Positions 37,181-48,221 of a DNA stretch of 64,000 nt are shown in pieces (within the stretch, counting starts at the first letter, position 1; the number at the start of each line of letters is the position of its first letter). Origin of the DNA: Sclerodactyla briareus (taxonomy: Eukaryota; Echinodermata; Holothuroidea; Dendrochirotida; Sclerodactylidae); contig JAODTK010005748.1 in NCBI GenBank assembly GCA_026419785.1, positions 248,001 through 312,000 of the forward strand. The letters run 5' to 3'. The notes beneath the pieces were generated by a model. It saw only the letters and a list, made by a program, of their open reading frames with translations, made no database searches and was not told the DNA's origin. A program made the position numbers and the translations under genes.

Positions 37181-38691
37181 CGAGAGGGGTAATCTTCCCC
37201 CCCAGAAAAAGCGTGAAGGAGAATATAAAATAGCAGCGCAAGGCACCGAACATGGTATAAAGTTGGTTTATAAACGAGGTAAATTCGACCGAGAAAAATA
37301 GAAGTCAGAGATGAATTGCAGTAATGGAGCGTAGGCTATGATAAAGGATGGAGTAGGCCTAATGTGTCGAAACGAGTGAAGGCTACGAGATCACAGGGGA
37401 CATCAAAGGTCAAGTGTTAACATGAAAAAGTCGCGAAAGCCAAAGCATTTTTAAGTGATGTGCAAGCCTATTCAATACTATGTAGGGAGAATTCTCCATG
37501 GTCCTTTGAACTCTTACACATAAACCACCTCTCATTGGGGGGACCTCAATGTTCCAATGATCCGATACTTAGGCCCACAGGTCCTAAGCGAGCATATTGT
37601 AATCAAGGTTACCACCGCGGCACCGATTTGTTCTCCCCTGCGAGCCGTCTGTCGACTCCACTAAACTATACGGGGAACTCCCTTGAGGCCACACAAATAC
37701 CAACAAAGGAATTTGAGATGGTTCACTGTTTATATTGACCTGTGTAAAGTCAGGTATGAGTGCGCACTTGTTACCATGCGTACTAGTGCTTATGGTTGTA
37801 CCACTGGGCGTGTTTGAACGGTTTCGTCATGTTTATAAGTAGCCTAGCCATGTTTGTTCTTGTTGGAAATGAGTTTGCTGTTTTTGGCTCGCCTCAAATG
37901 TTGATACTGCAAATATCGCTTGCCTTGATTCCGCGTAGCCCGAATATTTAAAACAGGAATGAGTTGCTGAACTTGCTGTTTCTGGCATGAGGCCTTACTG
38001 AACAATGACTGCCGAAATATTTGAACTGCGAAATAAGGAATAATCTGGTGATACACCCAAACCCTGTTCGTGTCAGCGTGTAGCCTATGATTATATATGC
38101 CTCACGCAATGAGGCAATAGTATATATAGGTCCCCATTGACGTCTGCTCTGTTAGGTATTTTGGCGCACGCAATCCTAGAGACACAGACGTCCTTATTGG
38201 TTTCTTCCAAGAACACCGTACCATCATATTTTAGTGACATTTATTTCCCCGACATAGTATAGTAATACTCCGCGGAGCCTAATCGCCTTTCGGGACCGCC
38301 AAAAAAGGTAAGGTTTCAAATATCTAATTCACAAACTTAGGGTAGGCTTTGATAGCTTGCTAGAGAGACATTCTCCTCGCCTCACAACCAAATTTACTAA
38401 CTCGTGAACCGTACATGACGTAGAAAGGAGAAATTAAATTTGTCATCTATACTGGACTCCTTATTGTCGGGCTAACTCGAGGCTTATCACCAACTCGATC
38501 GAGAACACAAGAATGCGAAGTGATTCCTTGCCGTATCTTACATCACAAAATATCAGATGACTTCGTAGCAGACCAGGAACCATGTTTTCTGTATGGCAAA
38601 TCTACATGTCAAGTATGAACTCTACAGCCATACGTTGGACAGCATTCTTTTTTCCCCTTGCCCCAGGAATATTTTTTCTGTTAGTCGCAAG
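37181..38691. other. Unassigned region
   Basis: No element ends or gene recognised. A TATATATA word near 38,110 preceded by a short CCTCACGCAATGAGG palindrome could suggest a promoter or an LTR, but no second LTR, primer-binding site or polypurine tract was found. A 92-codon frame at 37,460-37,738 is unassigned. Confidence 0.25.
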
Positions 38692-38734
38692 TGTCTCAAG
38701 TTACCCAGTATGCTGGGTACAGTAACTTGAGACA
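38692..38734. other. Perfect-armed hairpin
   Basis: TGTCTCAAGTTAC at 38,692-38,704 pairs exactly with GTAACTTGAGACA at 38,722-38,734. Between them CCAG and CTGG can pair further. The 13-bp arms with a structured centre make a stable stem-loop. It is too short for a typical microRNA precursor. Confidence 0.7.
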
Positions 38735-39229
38735 TCCAGACAACTATTTTTTTTCTAGAGTGGACAAGGGACCTGTTTCTCAAGAAAGAGAAAACACCCC
38801 CAAACTGTGTGAATTTGTTTGAAAAAAATTAACTTCACCAGTACAAAGTTTTGCATAGCACTGTTATAGAACTGGTTCATTTACTAAATGTATGCGGAAA
38901 TGTGCTCAAGTTTACCGCAGACCAGAAAAAAAAAAAGTCATATTCATTCATCACATAACTGGATTAAACCGATGCGCCGATTTTCCTTAAAATACCCCAA
39001 TGTTATGCAAAATACTCCTAATTCAATCTTCTGGACTAGAGGGGTTGGGGGACCAACTGAATGTTTCCCATATCCCCTAGCACCTAGTGTGCATGGTGTC
39101 TTGCCACAAAATATCCAAATGTATGCCCAAATCCCCTGGAGATAAGAGTGTGATAGAAGTGCTGTAGTACGTCAGTACAATTGACTCATAGGTTGTTGCA
39201 ACAGAAAGAGTCTGGTTGTCATACATAAC

Positions 39230-39730
39230 TGACACAGAATGTCACAAGGTCATTAGGTCAAATGATGTCAAAAGGTCAAAGGACGTCCGTCAGAGTGGGT
39301 AACCAGATGTAGTTTTCTGAGACGAACAAATTCTCCATTACGCCAATCCACTAAAATGTTTCGTTACGGAGATGAAAATTTGAAATTCATCACTTTTTTC
39401 AGAGGCCGTGTTTACGGTGTAGCCTTTCACAGAGGACATAGCTTGAGAACCGGTAGGTGTGATAGTTCAGTACGTCAGTTATTTAACGTATTGGTTTGTT
39501 TGCAAACAAGACGAGTCTGGTCGCACAAAAATTGACCCCCAAAAGGTCCTCAGGTCCCCTTAGGTCAAATGAGGTCGAAGGGGAAAGGTGAGGTCAAGTA
39601 GGTAAGCAAGATGTATTCCAACCTGACGAACAAAACTTTCATTACAACATTGCGCTGAAATGTTTCGTTGCCGAGATATAAAAGAATTGCCCTATGGTGA
39701 CCTTCAATGACCTTGACCTGCACCAAACAC
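39230..39730. repeat. AGGTCA-rich degenerate repeat, about two units
   Basis: Two ~300-bp related segments (around 39,240-39,400 and 39,530-39,690) share AGGTCAAATGA-GTC, a '...GACGAACAAA...CATTA' segment and 'AAATGTTTCGTT-C-GAGAT'. The copies are head to tail. Words of this kind recur in other arrays from 49 kb onward. Confidence 0.55.
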
Positions 39731-40291
39731 AGGTTCATCTCACCTGATATGACAATAGAATCTTGCCTTCATTAATATCGTGCTGACGTAGATTGAACAA
39801 GGTTAATGAGCTGGTATTATGTATGAAGGGCGTCAGAATTGCGCACCCTCCCGGAGGTAATATCTTGGTCTTGAACTCGATGACTGTTTGACCAGAGAAT
39901 CAATTTGCCGTTTCATTCTGGCAAATGTTTCTATCTTTGTGTAATGATTGAGTGTCACTCCCACGATCCAGGCAGTCTGGTTTCTCAGAGTCCACACCGA
40001 GTAACGCCAGACCTAACCATACATAATCATACAAATGAAAATAGTCATTACAAATAGTACCTCGGTATTATTTCACCCACAAGTTAAATTGTTTAATGGG
40101 TGCAAATGGATATCGTACTAGAGGCAGCGTACGTAGCTAATTTGTGGTGATAAAACCGATGCTGCCAAAAGTCTTTGAAAATACCCTCAATGACTTTCGA
40201 AGGATTCCTTCCTAAAGGGCACACCTTCGCTATTCATTTATGCGTTTGTTCTCCTATATGCTATCGGTATTCCGTTTGTCAATTCATGAAT

Positions 40292-40376
40292 TATAAATGA
40301 ATGAATGAATGAATGAATGAATAAATAAATAAAATAACCAAATTAAAAAAATTAAAAAAATTAAATAAAATAAATC
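40292..40376. repeat. AATG/AAATA simple repeat
   Basis: (GAAT)n passing into A/T-rich AAATA and TTAAAAAAA words. On the minus strand it lies some 300 bp beyond the recognised SINE body and might be a retroposon tail. Confidence 0.7.
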
Positions 40377-40499
40377 AATAACAGGCAGACACACAGGTGA
40401 ACCGTGGGACGTTCAACAGCGTTAAGATTAGATAGTTGGCGAATGAGGTAGACAAGTATTCCATCATCCCTAAACGTATTCCGAATGTTCTTCCAATTT

Positions 40500-40600
40500 T
40501 CCACCCTATATTCCCGGTCACACTGTAGCGATATTACTATACGATAAACATCGATAAATTGGGAGCGGTCACTTAGAGCGTAGCTGTCGGCGCAGTCTGG
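40500..40600 (-). repeat. MITE-like fragment with CGGTCACACTG word
   Basis: CGGTCACACTG is followed about 50 bp later by ATTGGGAGCGGTCAC. The same two words at the same spacing occur at 41,100-41,170, so both are fragments of one repeat family. No flanking target duplication was found. Confidence 0.4.
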
Positions 40601-40699
40601 AGTTTTTCCGTATTGCCGATTGGCGTCCTTATCGTGGAAGACCGGCCGATAACTCGCCTTCTCTTCTCGACTAGTGCTCGAATGGTAACGAGGGAGGGG

Positions 40700-40995
40700 G
40701 GGATGTAACCCCAATCCACCCTGCTCCCGGGACTCCAGTTTACGTGCCCATCCGGAAGGACCATTCATTGAACTCCAAGTCCAACGGGACTGCTCACAGC
40801 CGGAGACGATACTTATGCAATTATCCCGTACAAACCCCAGTAAAACCCAGAAATCCACTGGGGCCCCCTCCAGCGGACATGGATGAAGACATCGCACCTG
40901 CATGTACAGCCACCCAGGGAAAATGCCCGTGACCTGCCTGGAATTCGAACCGAATATTTTGGTTGTCAGTGTCCTGATCCACTCTATTATCATCG
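40700..40995 (-). mobile_element. tRNA-derived SINE, copy 1
   Basis: Minus strand: an A-box-like TAGAGTGGATCAGG (40,986-40,973) and a B box GGTTCGAATTCC (40,951-40,940) are separated by about 21 bp, giving a tRNA-like head with an internal RNA polymerase III promoter. The body that follows (GGGTGGCTGTACATGCAGGTG, then GGGTTTTACTGGGGTTTGTACGGGAT, then GTTGGACTTGGA; each given in part) matches the body of a second copy at 47.5-47.9 kb. The shared order of head and body shows a real SINE family. A 210-codon minus-strand frame across this region (40,361-40,993) is therefore not a gene. The 3' end is uncertain. Confidence 0.72.
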
Positions 40996-41019
40996 GATAG
41001 TTTTATAGCTCACGAATCG

Positions 41020-41190
41020 GTCGCTTTTCGCCGGTATCGTTATCCTTATCGTTATGATCGGGTTTTTGTGTGACGATAGTGTCACGATCTCTCTAGGCCC
41101 CCGGTCACACTGAAACACTAACCAAGACTGTAACTATCATGGAAACAATACCATTGGGAGCAATCACACTATGAATGCGTGTCAGTGGAC
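41020..41190 (-). repeat. MITE-like fragment related to 40,500-40,600
   Basis: Contains ATAACGATAAGGATAACGAT on the minus strand, then CAGTGTGACCGGGGG, then GTGTGATTGCTCCCAAT. The ATAAGGATAACGAT-like word occurs again near 41,665. A miniature DNA element is the simplest reading, but ends are not defined. Confidence 0.4.
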
Positions 41191-42945
41191 TGTTAAGTAA
41201 TAGTAATTTTGCACGGCGACTCGAACGCAAATGAGTCACGTGATCATTAATCATCCGTGTTGTCAAAGGAGGTAATAGGCCTACTATTTTGTAAGCAAAA
41301 TCGGGGGCCAGCAGTGGGCGTGGCCTAGTATCACTCAGTCTCCTGGACTGTTTAGCTCTGTCGAATGATGTATTAGTTTCACATGACTTGTCGGTCAATC
41401 AGGCCTCGTTTCAGGGCGAATTACGTAATCATCACTAAAGTCGACTAAAACGCACCTAGCTATAGTGAAAAAAAACCCGGTTCACAGCACGAACTGGGAG
41501 TTGAATAGGCTGTGTTAACATTCTTCTGATTAGTCAAATGTTTTTCTTCAAGTTTGCTCAGCAGTTCATTGTCCACGGATTGTTTTTCGCATTTTATGGT
41601 ATGATGCTTCATCGTTTATTTATGGGTGACCGTCATCTTTCGGTTTGTGTGTTAACGATAATCTTTATCCTTATCGTTACAAGTGGACTGCGCCTCATTT
41701 ATTAGATCCAAAATCATAAAACTGTTCCGAAATGCTAATGCATTCTGTTAAAGTTTCCCAAATTATTTTCTGTTTATAGCTCACTCATCGTCCCGATGTA
41801 GTCAGTTTGCCATTTCACCTACATTTACTTTACCATAGCAATGGTTTGCTTATGGTAACCATAGTGGTGGTTAGGAACTATCCTCTGAGGGGTTCCCGTT
41901 GGTGGGGTTTTGGGGTGTATACCTAATGGGTTCCGGCTGTCCTGCAATGAGGTCCACTAGCCAAGTGTCGCTATGTTGTTATTGCGTTTTGCTTGTTCCT
42001 CGATTTTTTGAAGTTTTTCGCGAATATCTCCATTTTTGGAGTGGTTAAATATAGTAATATTTTGCACAAGCCTGATTAGTCTGAAAACACATATTCGCTC
42101 TTGAAATTAGGCGAAACTATCGAAGGTGAAATTTAAGGTCATAAACATAAATTTTGGAGCCATCTGTTTCATTTTCAATAATTTTTCAAGATTTCACTGA
42201 TTCCAATTGCTGAGTGATTTCAAATTTTGGAGCAAATATCAAAAAAAAAAATACAACCCATCCCATGCAATCACCCGAAATTATCCAAAATGTTGATTTC
42301 AGAGGGGAAAAATTGAGTTTAAGCCAAATTTGCGGAATTTGTGAAAATCCGTTCTCATCTCAGTATATTCAGAGAATGGAAGGACTGAATTTCAGAACAA
42401 GGTACAAAGTATCAGGAAAAAAAGTATTTCCCCCCGCATTCATGCTAGAAATTTTATATATAATTATTTGGGGGAATACGGGCTGTTTCCTTACATATTT
42501 TGATAAATTTTGTGTATTTGCAATTCGCGAAACAATAGCAGGTAGTTACACATTTGCCGATGAGTTCATGCAACTCCGGAGATTCCCTCTTGTTATTATA
42601 CAGTTTTTTGTAGTTGTTGTTGCATATATACGTAAATTTCACTCCAATACTGTCATACAATGAAATGTATATATTCGTATATTTTCAAAGTACATCAACT
42701 TGAACATGTTTGTATTCTTCGAAAACGGTTCCGTGCTCATTAGTTGGAGAGAATCTTCACAATAAATATGGAACAATTTGGCAGCGAAAGTACTTTCGTT
42801 ATCATTCTTCTGAGTCGAGCCAGTTAAGCTACAATATAGTTCATTTTGATACCGACGGTACGTGAGTTATTTACAACGAACAATTCGTTCGTCAGTGTTA
42901 TTATCAACTGGGTGTACTGTACTTTCAATTGCCCTTCAGAAGTCG
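41191..42945. other. Unassigned region
   Basis: AT-rich from about 42,000. A 149-codon plus-strand frame at 42,214-42,663 is the longest here. Its translation has a hydrophobic Phe/Val/Ile-rich end but no recognised domain, and it overlaps a minus-strand frame; I do not call it. Immediately upstream of 42,946 there is a short AATAAATAT word (about 42,761) that could serve as a weak TATA element. Confidence 0.25.
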
Positions 42946-43036
42946 ATGGCAACAGCGTATATCAGAAGTGCCAGCCTACTTCGACTGTATATAGTCTTAG
43001 TAGTACTCGCCTACACAAGAGTCATCTATTGTAATG
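42946..43036 (+). CDS. Candidate first exon encoding a signal peptide, phase-1 splice donor
   Basis: An ATG in fair context (purine two bases before an AGTCG|ATGG start) opens a 30-codon segment beginning MATAYIRSASLL. It has a basic N-terminal region, a hydrophobic core (LYIVLVVLAY) and a polar Cys-Asn-Gly end, the layout of a signal peptide. The frame is followed at 43,037 by GTGAGT, a strong donor, which leaves one base of a codon in the exon. Phase-1 introns just after signal peptides are common in secreted and membrane proteins of animals. No matching downstream exon was found with confidence, so the product is unknown. An upstream in-frame ATG (42,862) would lengthen it but spoil the signal-peptide layout. 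Chance occurrence remains possible. Confidence 0.33.
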
Positions 43037-44739
43037 GTGAGTTTCCCGCCTCCCGACACTTGACTTCATGCATCAGGCTCGCTCAAAATTTCGAACGAGT
43101 GTGTGCTGGTATGTTGTGTGTATACATATGTGTACGCAGGGGAGGGGTCATTTACAGTTATAGACGGCGAACCTCTTGGAACAACCAAAGCAATTTAAAC
43201 ACCAATGGCCTCAATGGTTTGTTGCACCCACCCCGACTAGACAAAGTTTGGTTTATCACCTACCAGCCCTGAACAGAACTGTAGTCTGCGACCAAACAAT
43301 TGCATGGGGGGAAGAACATTGAGGAAGGGGGGGGGGTGTCGAATGCTGTAGCAGTATGGAGCGTGGGTATTCCCAAGCCAGACTAGTATAACGATAGTGT
43401 TCCACCGGTTCCGTCCACATTTGTAGTTCCCTCATCAGCCACGGAGCGCCAGATATGACATTGTAGTTATTCCTCTTTGCATTTGACCTTATGAAATGTG
43501 CCTGTCGCCATAGTGGTAACTATTGGAACTACAGGGGGAACCATGGGGATCAGGGGTCCAGTGAGTTATGAGCACGTGGAAGAATGTCTGTTTATATGTT
43601 TGTGTAAGACGGGTGTTATGTTTTTGTCTGGTTTTTTTTTCCTATCTCGCAATTATATGGAGTTTCAAGAGGCATAATCGTCAGGACAATTGATGGAACG
43701 TGTAGGCCTATATATGACAAAACGCACGACAAAAATCGTCTCGCAGTATATTGACACTATTTTTATATTCGAGGTTAATCGTAACGATTAGCTCATAACG
43801 ATATCGATTGCATTGAAACAATTTTTAATCGAATACGCAAATGAGCGAATGATTAGAATTTGGTACCAAGGTTACAAAGGTGATGAGACATAGAAGCATT
43901 CTGACAGTCTGAATCAGTAATTCATTCTATTTGCGGAGATCCAAAAGAAAGAGATATTAGAAGTTTTCTGACTTTGATAGAAACTCACAAATCACAGGTT
44001 TCTTGTTAAGAGTTGAATTAAAAATATGCGACATCATGGAAGTTGGGGGAAAATACTCCCAATTTTACTCCCAAATTTTGATTCCCCCGGATATGTGAAG
44101 ACCAGAATCTCGAATGTTTTCAAATTTAATAAACAGGAAAAGCAAACACACGGGTTATATGTGTATGTTACGACGGCACAGCAGCACATGAATATATTAC
44201 TCTTGAAGTTGTACTTATTTACATCAGTGTACGCATCAACAAGATGTTGCACATGTATTAAAAACATAATAATAAATTGGTCATTTATGAAGCGCAGGTA
44301 TCCAATGTGGAAGACAAAGTTCAAATGCGCTTCTCTCCAATCAGTCATTCCAAGTATTTCTCAACCTGTTTTCCCGCCCCAGACCTGTTTTCAATACTAA
44401 GGTAACTGAAGTTCAAGCAATTGCTGAAGGATCTAGCAACGATGCAAAGACTTTATTATCACCCTTTATATATCAATTTTTATTCCTTATACAGAATGCT
44501 CTTCCTTTCTCAAACTCCTGTAATGAATGCATCACTCAAATCGGGATGTGCTTGGTGCAATCATCGGTATCCATATTCTGGATGGTTTGGCCGGTTGCCT
44601 GAGGTTCTGTTCGTTCATCGGTTTGTCTGTTCGGGTCTAATCATACTGGTGATATGAAACCACAATAACAATGCGCCACCGTTTGTTCTCGGTTCACAAC
44701 ATTAGTGAAGGGCAGTGCAGTGCGGAATACCGCACTAGA
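43037..44739. other. Unassigned region, possibly intronic
   Basis: If the exon ending at 43,036 is real, this would be its first intron. A 124-codon plus-strand frame at 44,026-44,400 and its minus-strand shadow are not recognised. A G9 run lies near 43,328. AGTGCGGAATACCGCACT near 44,717 is a small inverted repeat. Confidence 0.25.
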
Positions 44740-44832
44740 GTATGTATGTAGTATGTATGTATGTATGTATGTATGTATTTAATGTATTGAGTAGTTATGT
44801 AGTTATGTAATGTATGTATGTATGTTGTATGA
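44740..44832. repeat. TATG microsatellite
   Basis: About 90 bp of interrupted (TATG)n. The same motif surrounds the GC-rich blocks at 48.2-49.0 kb. Confidence 0.9.
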
Positions 44833-47527
44833 AGCTAGATCGCTGTGGTTATTTCTTAAGCGACTGGATCCAGCATTGAATCAAAACTGAAGGCCTCCAC
44901 AACATGAACAAATGCAGGGTAAATCGATTGTGGTCTTTAATTTCGGTGCGGGGTCCTTTGTCTTCCCCTTCATTTACATACTCGTTTTGGTTCACGGGCA
45001 TGTATGGCCCTTTTTGTGCATTATTTTTTCTCACTTTTGTGCAATGACTTTTGTCCACAACTTTCCGGACGATCGGTGTTGCACAGAAGAGCAACTCGTA
45101 AGACGGCTTGCGAAATGGTCGTGATTGAAAATCGCACGACAAATCTGACGAAGATAAGGGTCTGTTTATTTTCTCTATGCATTTCAAATGGAGAGCATGT
45201 GCTGTTCCCCTTTTTTCAGTGGCGACAATAGCACAGATGAAATTCACGTTACCACCTGCTCGGGTATATTTCGCGCGTGGCATGTGTTTTCACACATTAT
45301 TCACGATAAAGTAAATGTCATATTACCTAATTCTGCCTGGAGCTCACACTTGTCAATCCTACTCTGAGCCCATGCTGGCCATACAACCGCTCCCACACGT
45401 CAACGACGGGTCACATCGTGCTCCCTTTATGTGCTGGTAGCGTGTCTACTGTCATTACCTGTTGATTGTCAGCTCCCTAACTAGATCTAAATGTTCCAAA
45501 ATCCAAACATATTGTAATGTGCCCAACACGAAGATATTCTTCTAACAGGCTAGATCATAGTCCGTCACCGCACACAAAAATGTTCCCACATAGCCAAACG
45601 TGTGGGTGAGTCTTTGATTGAATCCTGGCATTCTGGACTTTTATATTCGTTTATTCACACAACCGTCATATTCCTGATTTCTGTTACTTCAGATGACCCC
45701 CTGACCTGCCTCCAAATCAGGATGGTTTATATTCACGAGCCACATTTGCGCCGAAATGGTGAATTTTTCACATTTTCCTAATCTTCTACGCGGTAATATC
45801 CCCCACTTATCTAACAAAAAGTTACAGTTCTCGGACTCTCGGACTTAGGCGACTTTATCTTGCTCAAAAATAGGGACCATGCACGCAATTAGTAGACACG
45901 TGCCAGCAAACCAAGTATTCTCGCCATTCATCCAGGTTGGGTCGAGTTATCATGTTCACGAGCCAAGTCGCCGAATGTAATTTTTCCACGATTTTCTATA
46001 TTGTTTTACCAAAATGACCCCCGGCCAAAACCGAAACATTATGCTGCTTCTTGTACTCCCCCAAACAAATTTGATTTGATCTTGAACTAATCACTCTGAA
46101 ATTATCATGTTCACGAGGTCTCGAAATATCACTTCGGCTCCCTCAGATGACAACGGACCTTACCTCAAACATAGGGATCATCACTCATATGGGACAGAAA
46201 TAACGTGAATGAGCTTGATCCAGCAGGTGGAGTCGAGTGATCGCGATCACAGTATTACGTTCACACAACACGCGCACGCTCGCACAGACACTGTCAGACT
46301 GAATATATTCCGCCGACTTCCGTCGACGGTATGAGAAATGTGATGTTAAGCTAGATTCGAGTTGTTCTGTTGAATAATGCAACTTATGAAATGTGTTGTT
46401 CTTCCTCCATCATTTAAAAACGTTCTCGAAAGCATCAACTACATACGCATCTCATTTTGAACCCACGTATGTTCTGTAATGAGGGGGAATTTCTTTTCCT
46501 GGTGTTCACGAGGATGTCTAATTTTCTGCACGTGATTCCCAAAGATTTTGTTTAGAGTACTTCCATCCGAATTGGTCGTTATCGTGGAGGTCATAAACCC
46601 ATTTCCACTGTGCAAATGTGAAGATGCAGGCATAGTCTCCATCCTCCTCACTCTCAGATCCGCCGTCATGACTCTGACATTCATCTGGCTTGTACCTGAT
46701 TATACAGGACGAGGAGCTGGGCGGTGGGGTGTACGAGAACGAGACGGATGACGAGCCTACGGACCCCCATAAAACAGATCCAACCACAGCGCATACATCT
46801 CAGCATTCCGAAGGGTGAGTCTTATACTCAGGCGGGGATCATTGCTGCGTATGTGTTTCCGGGATGATTGAAATCACTTCATTACGAAATGGACCGTTTC
46901 TTAGAGAAGAGAACACACTATGAGTTATGCAATGGAGACAATAACAAATGGCAGCAAGCCAATATATTGACGCTGATTAGCTTTGGTGTGGAAACTATAT
47001 CTCCGAATTCATTCGCGGTGATACGCATTCCATTAACGCATTAAGATTTTTCTTTTTGGCCTCTGTGGTACCAAATGTTTCACTCTTGCAACTCGCCTGA
47101 GGGACATATTCGACCCGGGCCCAATTTCAGCTCACGCGAATTCGCAATTTTTCACATTCGTACCTGACCCGCATACGCAACACTGGAATCCAGCCTTACA
47201 TGTCAACGAGTAGCTCGCGAGCATACTCATTCATTCTCATATTTTTCCCATAGGAATTCTTTCGTCATTCCTTCTTGTTGAGCTGGGGGCAGTTCTTCTT
47301 CTGCCGCACTGACGTGGTTTTTTGTCCCGACTGTAAAATTAAGACGCCAATTGAGTTGCGGTTTATCGCGGGTTTACCCTTGTGGGTGGGATGGGGGGGG
47401 GGGGGGGTTTGGTGGATTGTGACTTCGCCCACCCGGGTACCATTTTCGCGAATTGGAGGTGGAGTATTGAACGCCTCATACCCGGCTTGAGCAACGCAAC
47501 TATATGGGAGTTGATATCGTGACATCG
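44833..47527. other. Unassigned region with weak ~200-bp echoes
   Basis: Between about 45,720 and 47,150 a motif of the form 'TTCACGAG...CGAAATG--GAATTTTTCAC' recurs at about 45,735, 45,955, 46,108, 46,505 and 47,135, suggesting an old degraded tandem repeat. Frames at 44,912-45,231 on both strands are unassigned. One possible exon within it is listed separately. Confidence 0.3.
46708..46814 (+). other. Weak candidate internal exon (acidic, Thr/Pro-rich)
   Basis: Between a plausible acceptor (...GATTATACAG|GAC) and a consensus donor (G|GTGAGT at 46,815) the plus strand is open for 107 bp. It reads DEELGGGVYENETDDEPTD followed by a His/Lys/Thr/Pro-rich stretch. An in-frame stop lies upstream of the acceptor, so the reading needs splicing. 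The minus strand is also open here (46,518-46,787, Ser/acidic), so the call is uncertain. Its frame does not follow from a phase-1 intron after 43,036 without another exon between. Confidence 0.15.
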
Positions 47528-47862
47528 ACCAGTTGGTAGTAGTGGTAGTAGTGTGACCTTGATTTAATTTCCAATTAGGGCTCATCAAGGAACCATGCCC
47601 GTATTAACTCGACCCCTTTATCGGAACCTGGAGGAGCGCAAGTTCCAAGTTTAACGTGACTTGCCTCACAATCGAGGCTCATTGCAACACATCCCGTATC
47701 AAACACCAGTAACCCTGCTTTAACAGGCGAAGTAAAAAAAACCAAGACCTCGCCCATCGCAACTGCAAATACAGCCGCCTGGGGGAAAGACGTCCGGTGA
47801 CTGTTTTGGATGTTCGAGCCCGGAATTTTGCATGCGAAGTGTCCCCTGATACCAATCTAAAA
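47528..47862 (-). mobile_element. tRNA-derived SINE, copy 2
   Basis: Minus strand: A-box-like TAGATTGGTATCAGGGG (47,859-47,843) and B-box GGGCTCGAACATCC (47,821-47,808) head, then a body collinear with copy 1: CAGGCGGCTGTATTTGCAG, TTTTTTACTTCGCC...ACTGGTGTTTGATACGGGAT, and CACGTTAAACTTGGA. It ends with (ACT/ACC)n on the minus strand near 47,529-47,552, the short simple-repeat tail typical of SINEs mobilised by LINEs with repeat tails. Copies 1 and 2 are clearly diverged, so the family is old or the sequence is noisy. Confidence 0.72.
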
Positions 47863-48221
47863 CCATTCTTGTCCGACCATTCTTTTCGCCTTCACCATTA
47901 TTGAGCATAGCCAGGATACCACACACAGATCCTATTCATCGCGAGGCACTCGCGGGGGACCCCCCCCTTAATGGACCCCCATTCACCGCCTGCTCACTCA
48001 TCTTCTTCTCCTTGTGTCCATTCTTTGAGCGGTTAAACATCCTCTTGCCTTTCCTTGCCCTTTTTTGTCCCTCAGCTCTTAGTCCACCGATGGGCAAGGA
48101 GACGAAAGCTGGGCCCGTCACATGTCGTCAGGGATCTTCGTAGGAAGATGTCATTTGTATTGGCTTTGTCTATCCCCATCCCCCCGACACAGTCGAGGAA
48201 TCTCGGCCGTTATAACAGAGT
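47863..48221. other. Unassigned region
   Basis: Contains a pyrimidine-rich stretch near 47,995-48,070. No feature recognised. Confidence 0.25.

Noticed and set aside
37844..38200. Possible LTR (TATATATA near 38,110 after a small palindrome)
   Set aside because: No second LTR, no primer-binding site, no gag, protease or integrase motif nearby, and no TG...CA ends with duplication.
40361..40993. 210-codon minus-strand frame, the longest in the window
   Set aside because: It runs through a tRNA-derived SINE and MITE-like and A-rich sequence. The tRNA head and shared SINE body explain the DNA better, and the translation has no recognisable domain.
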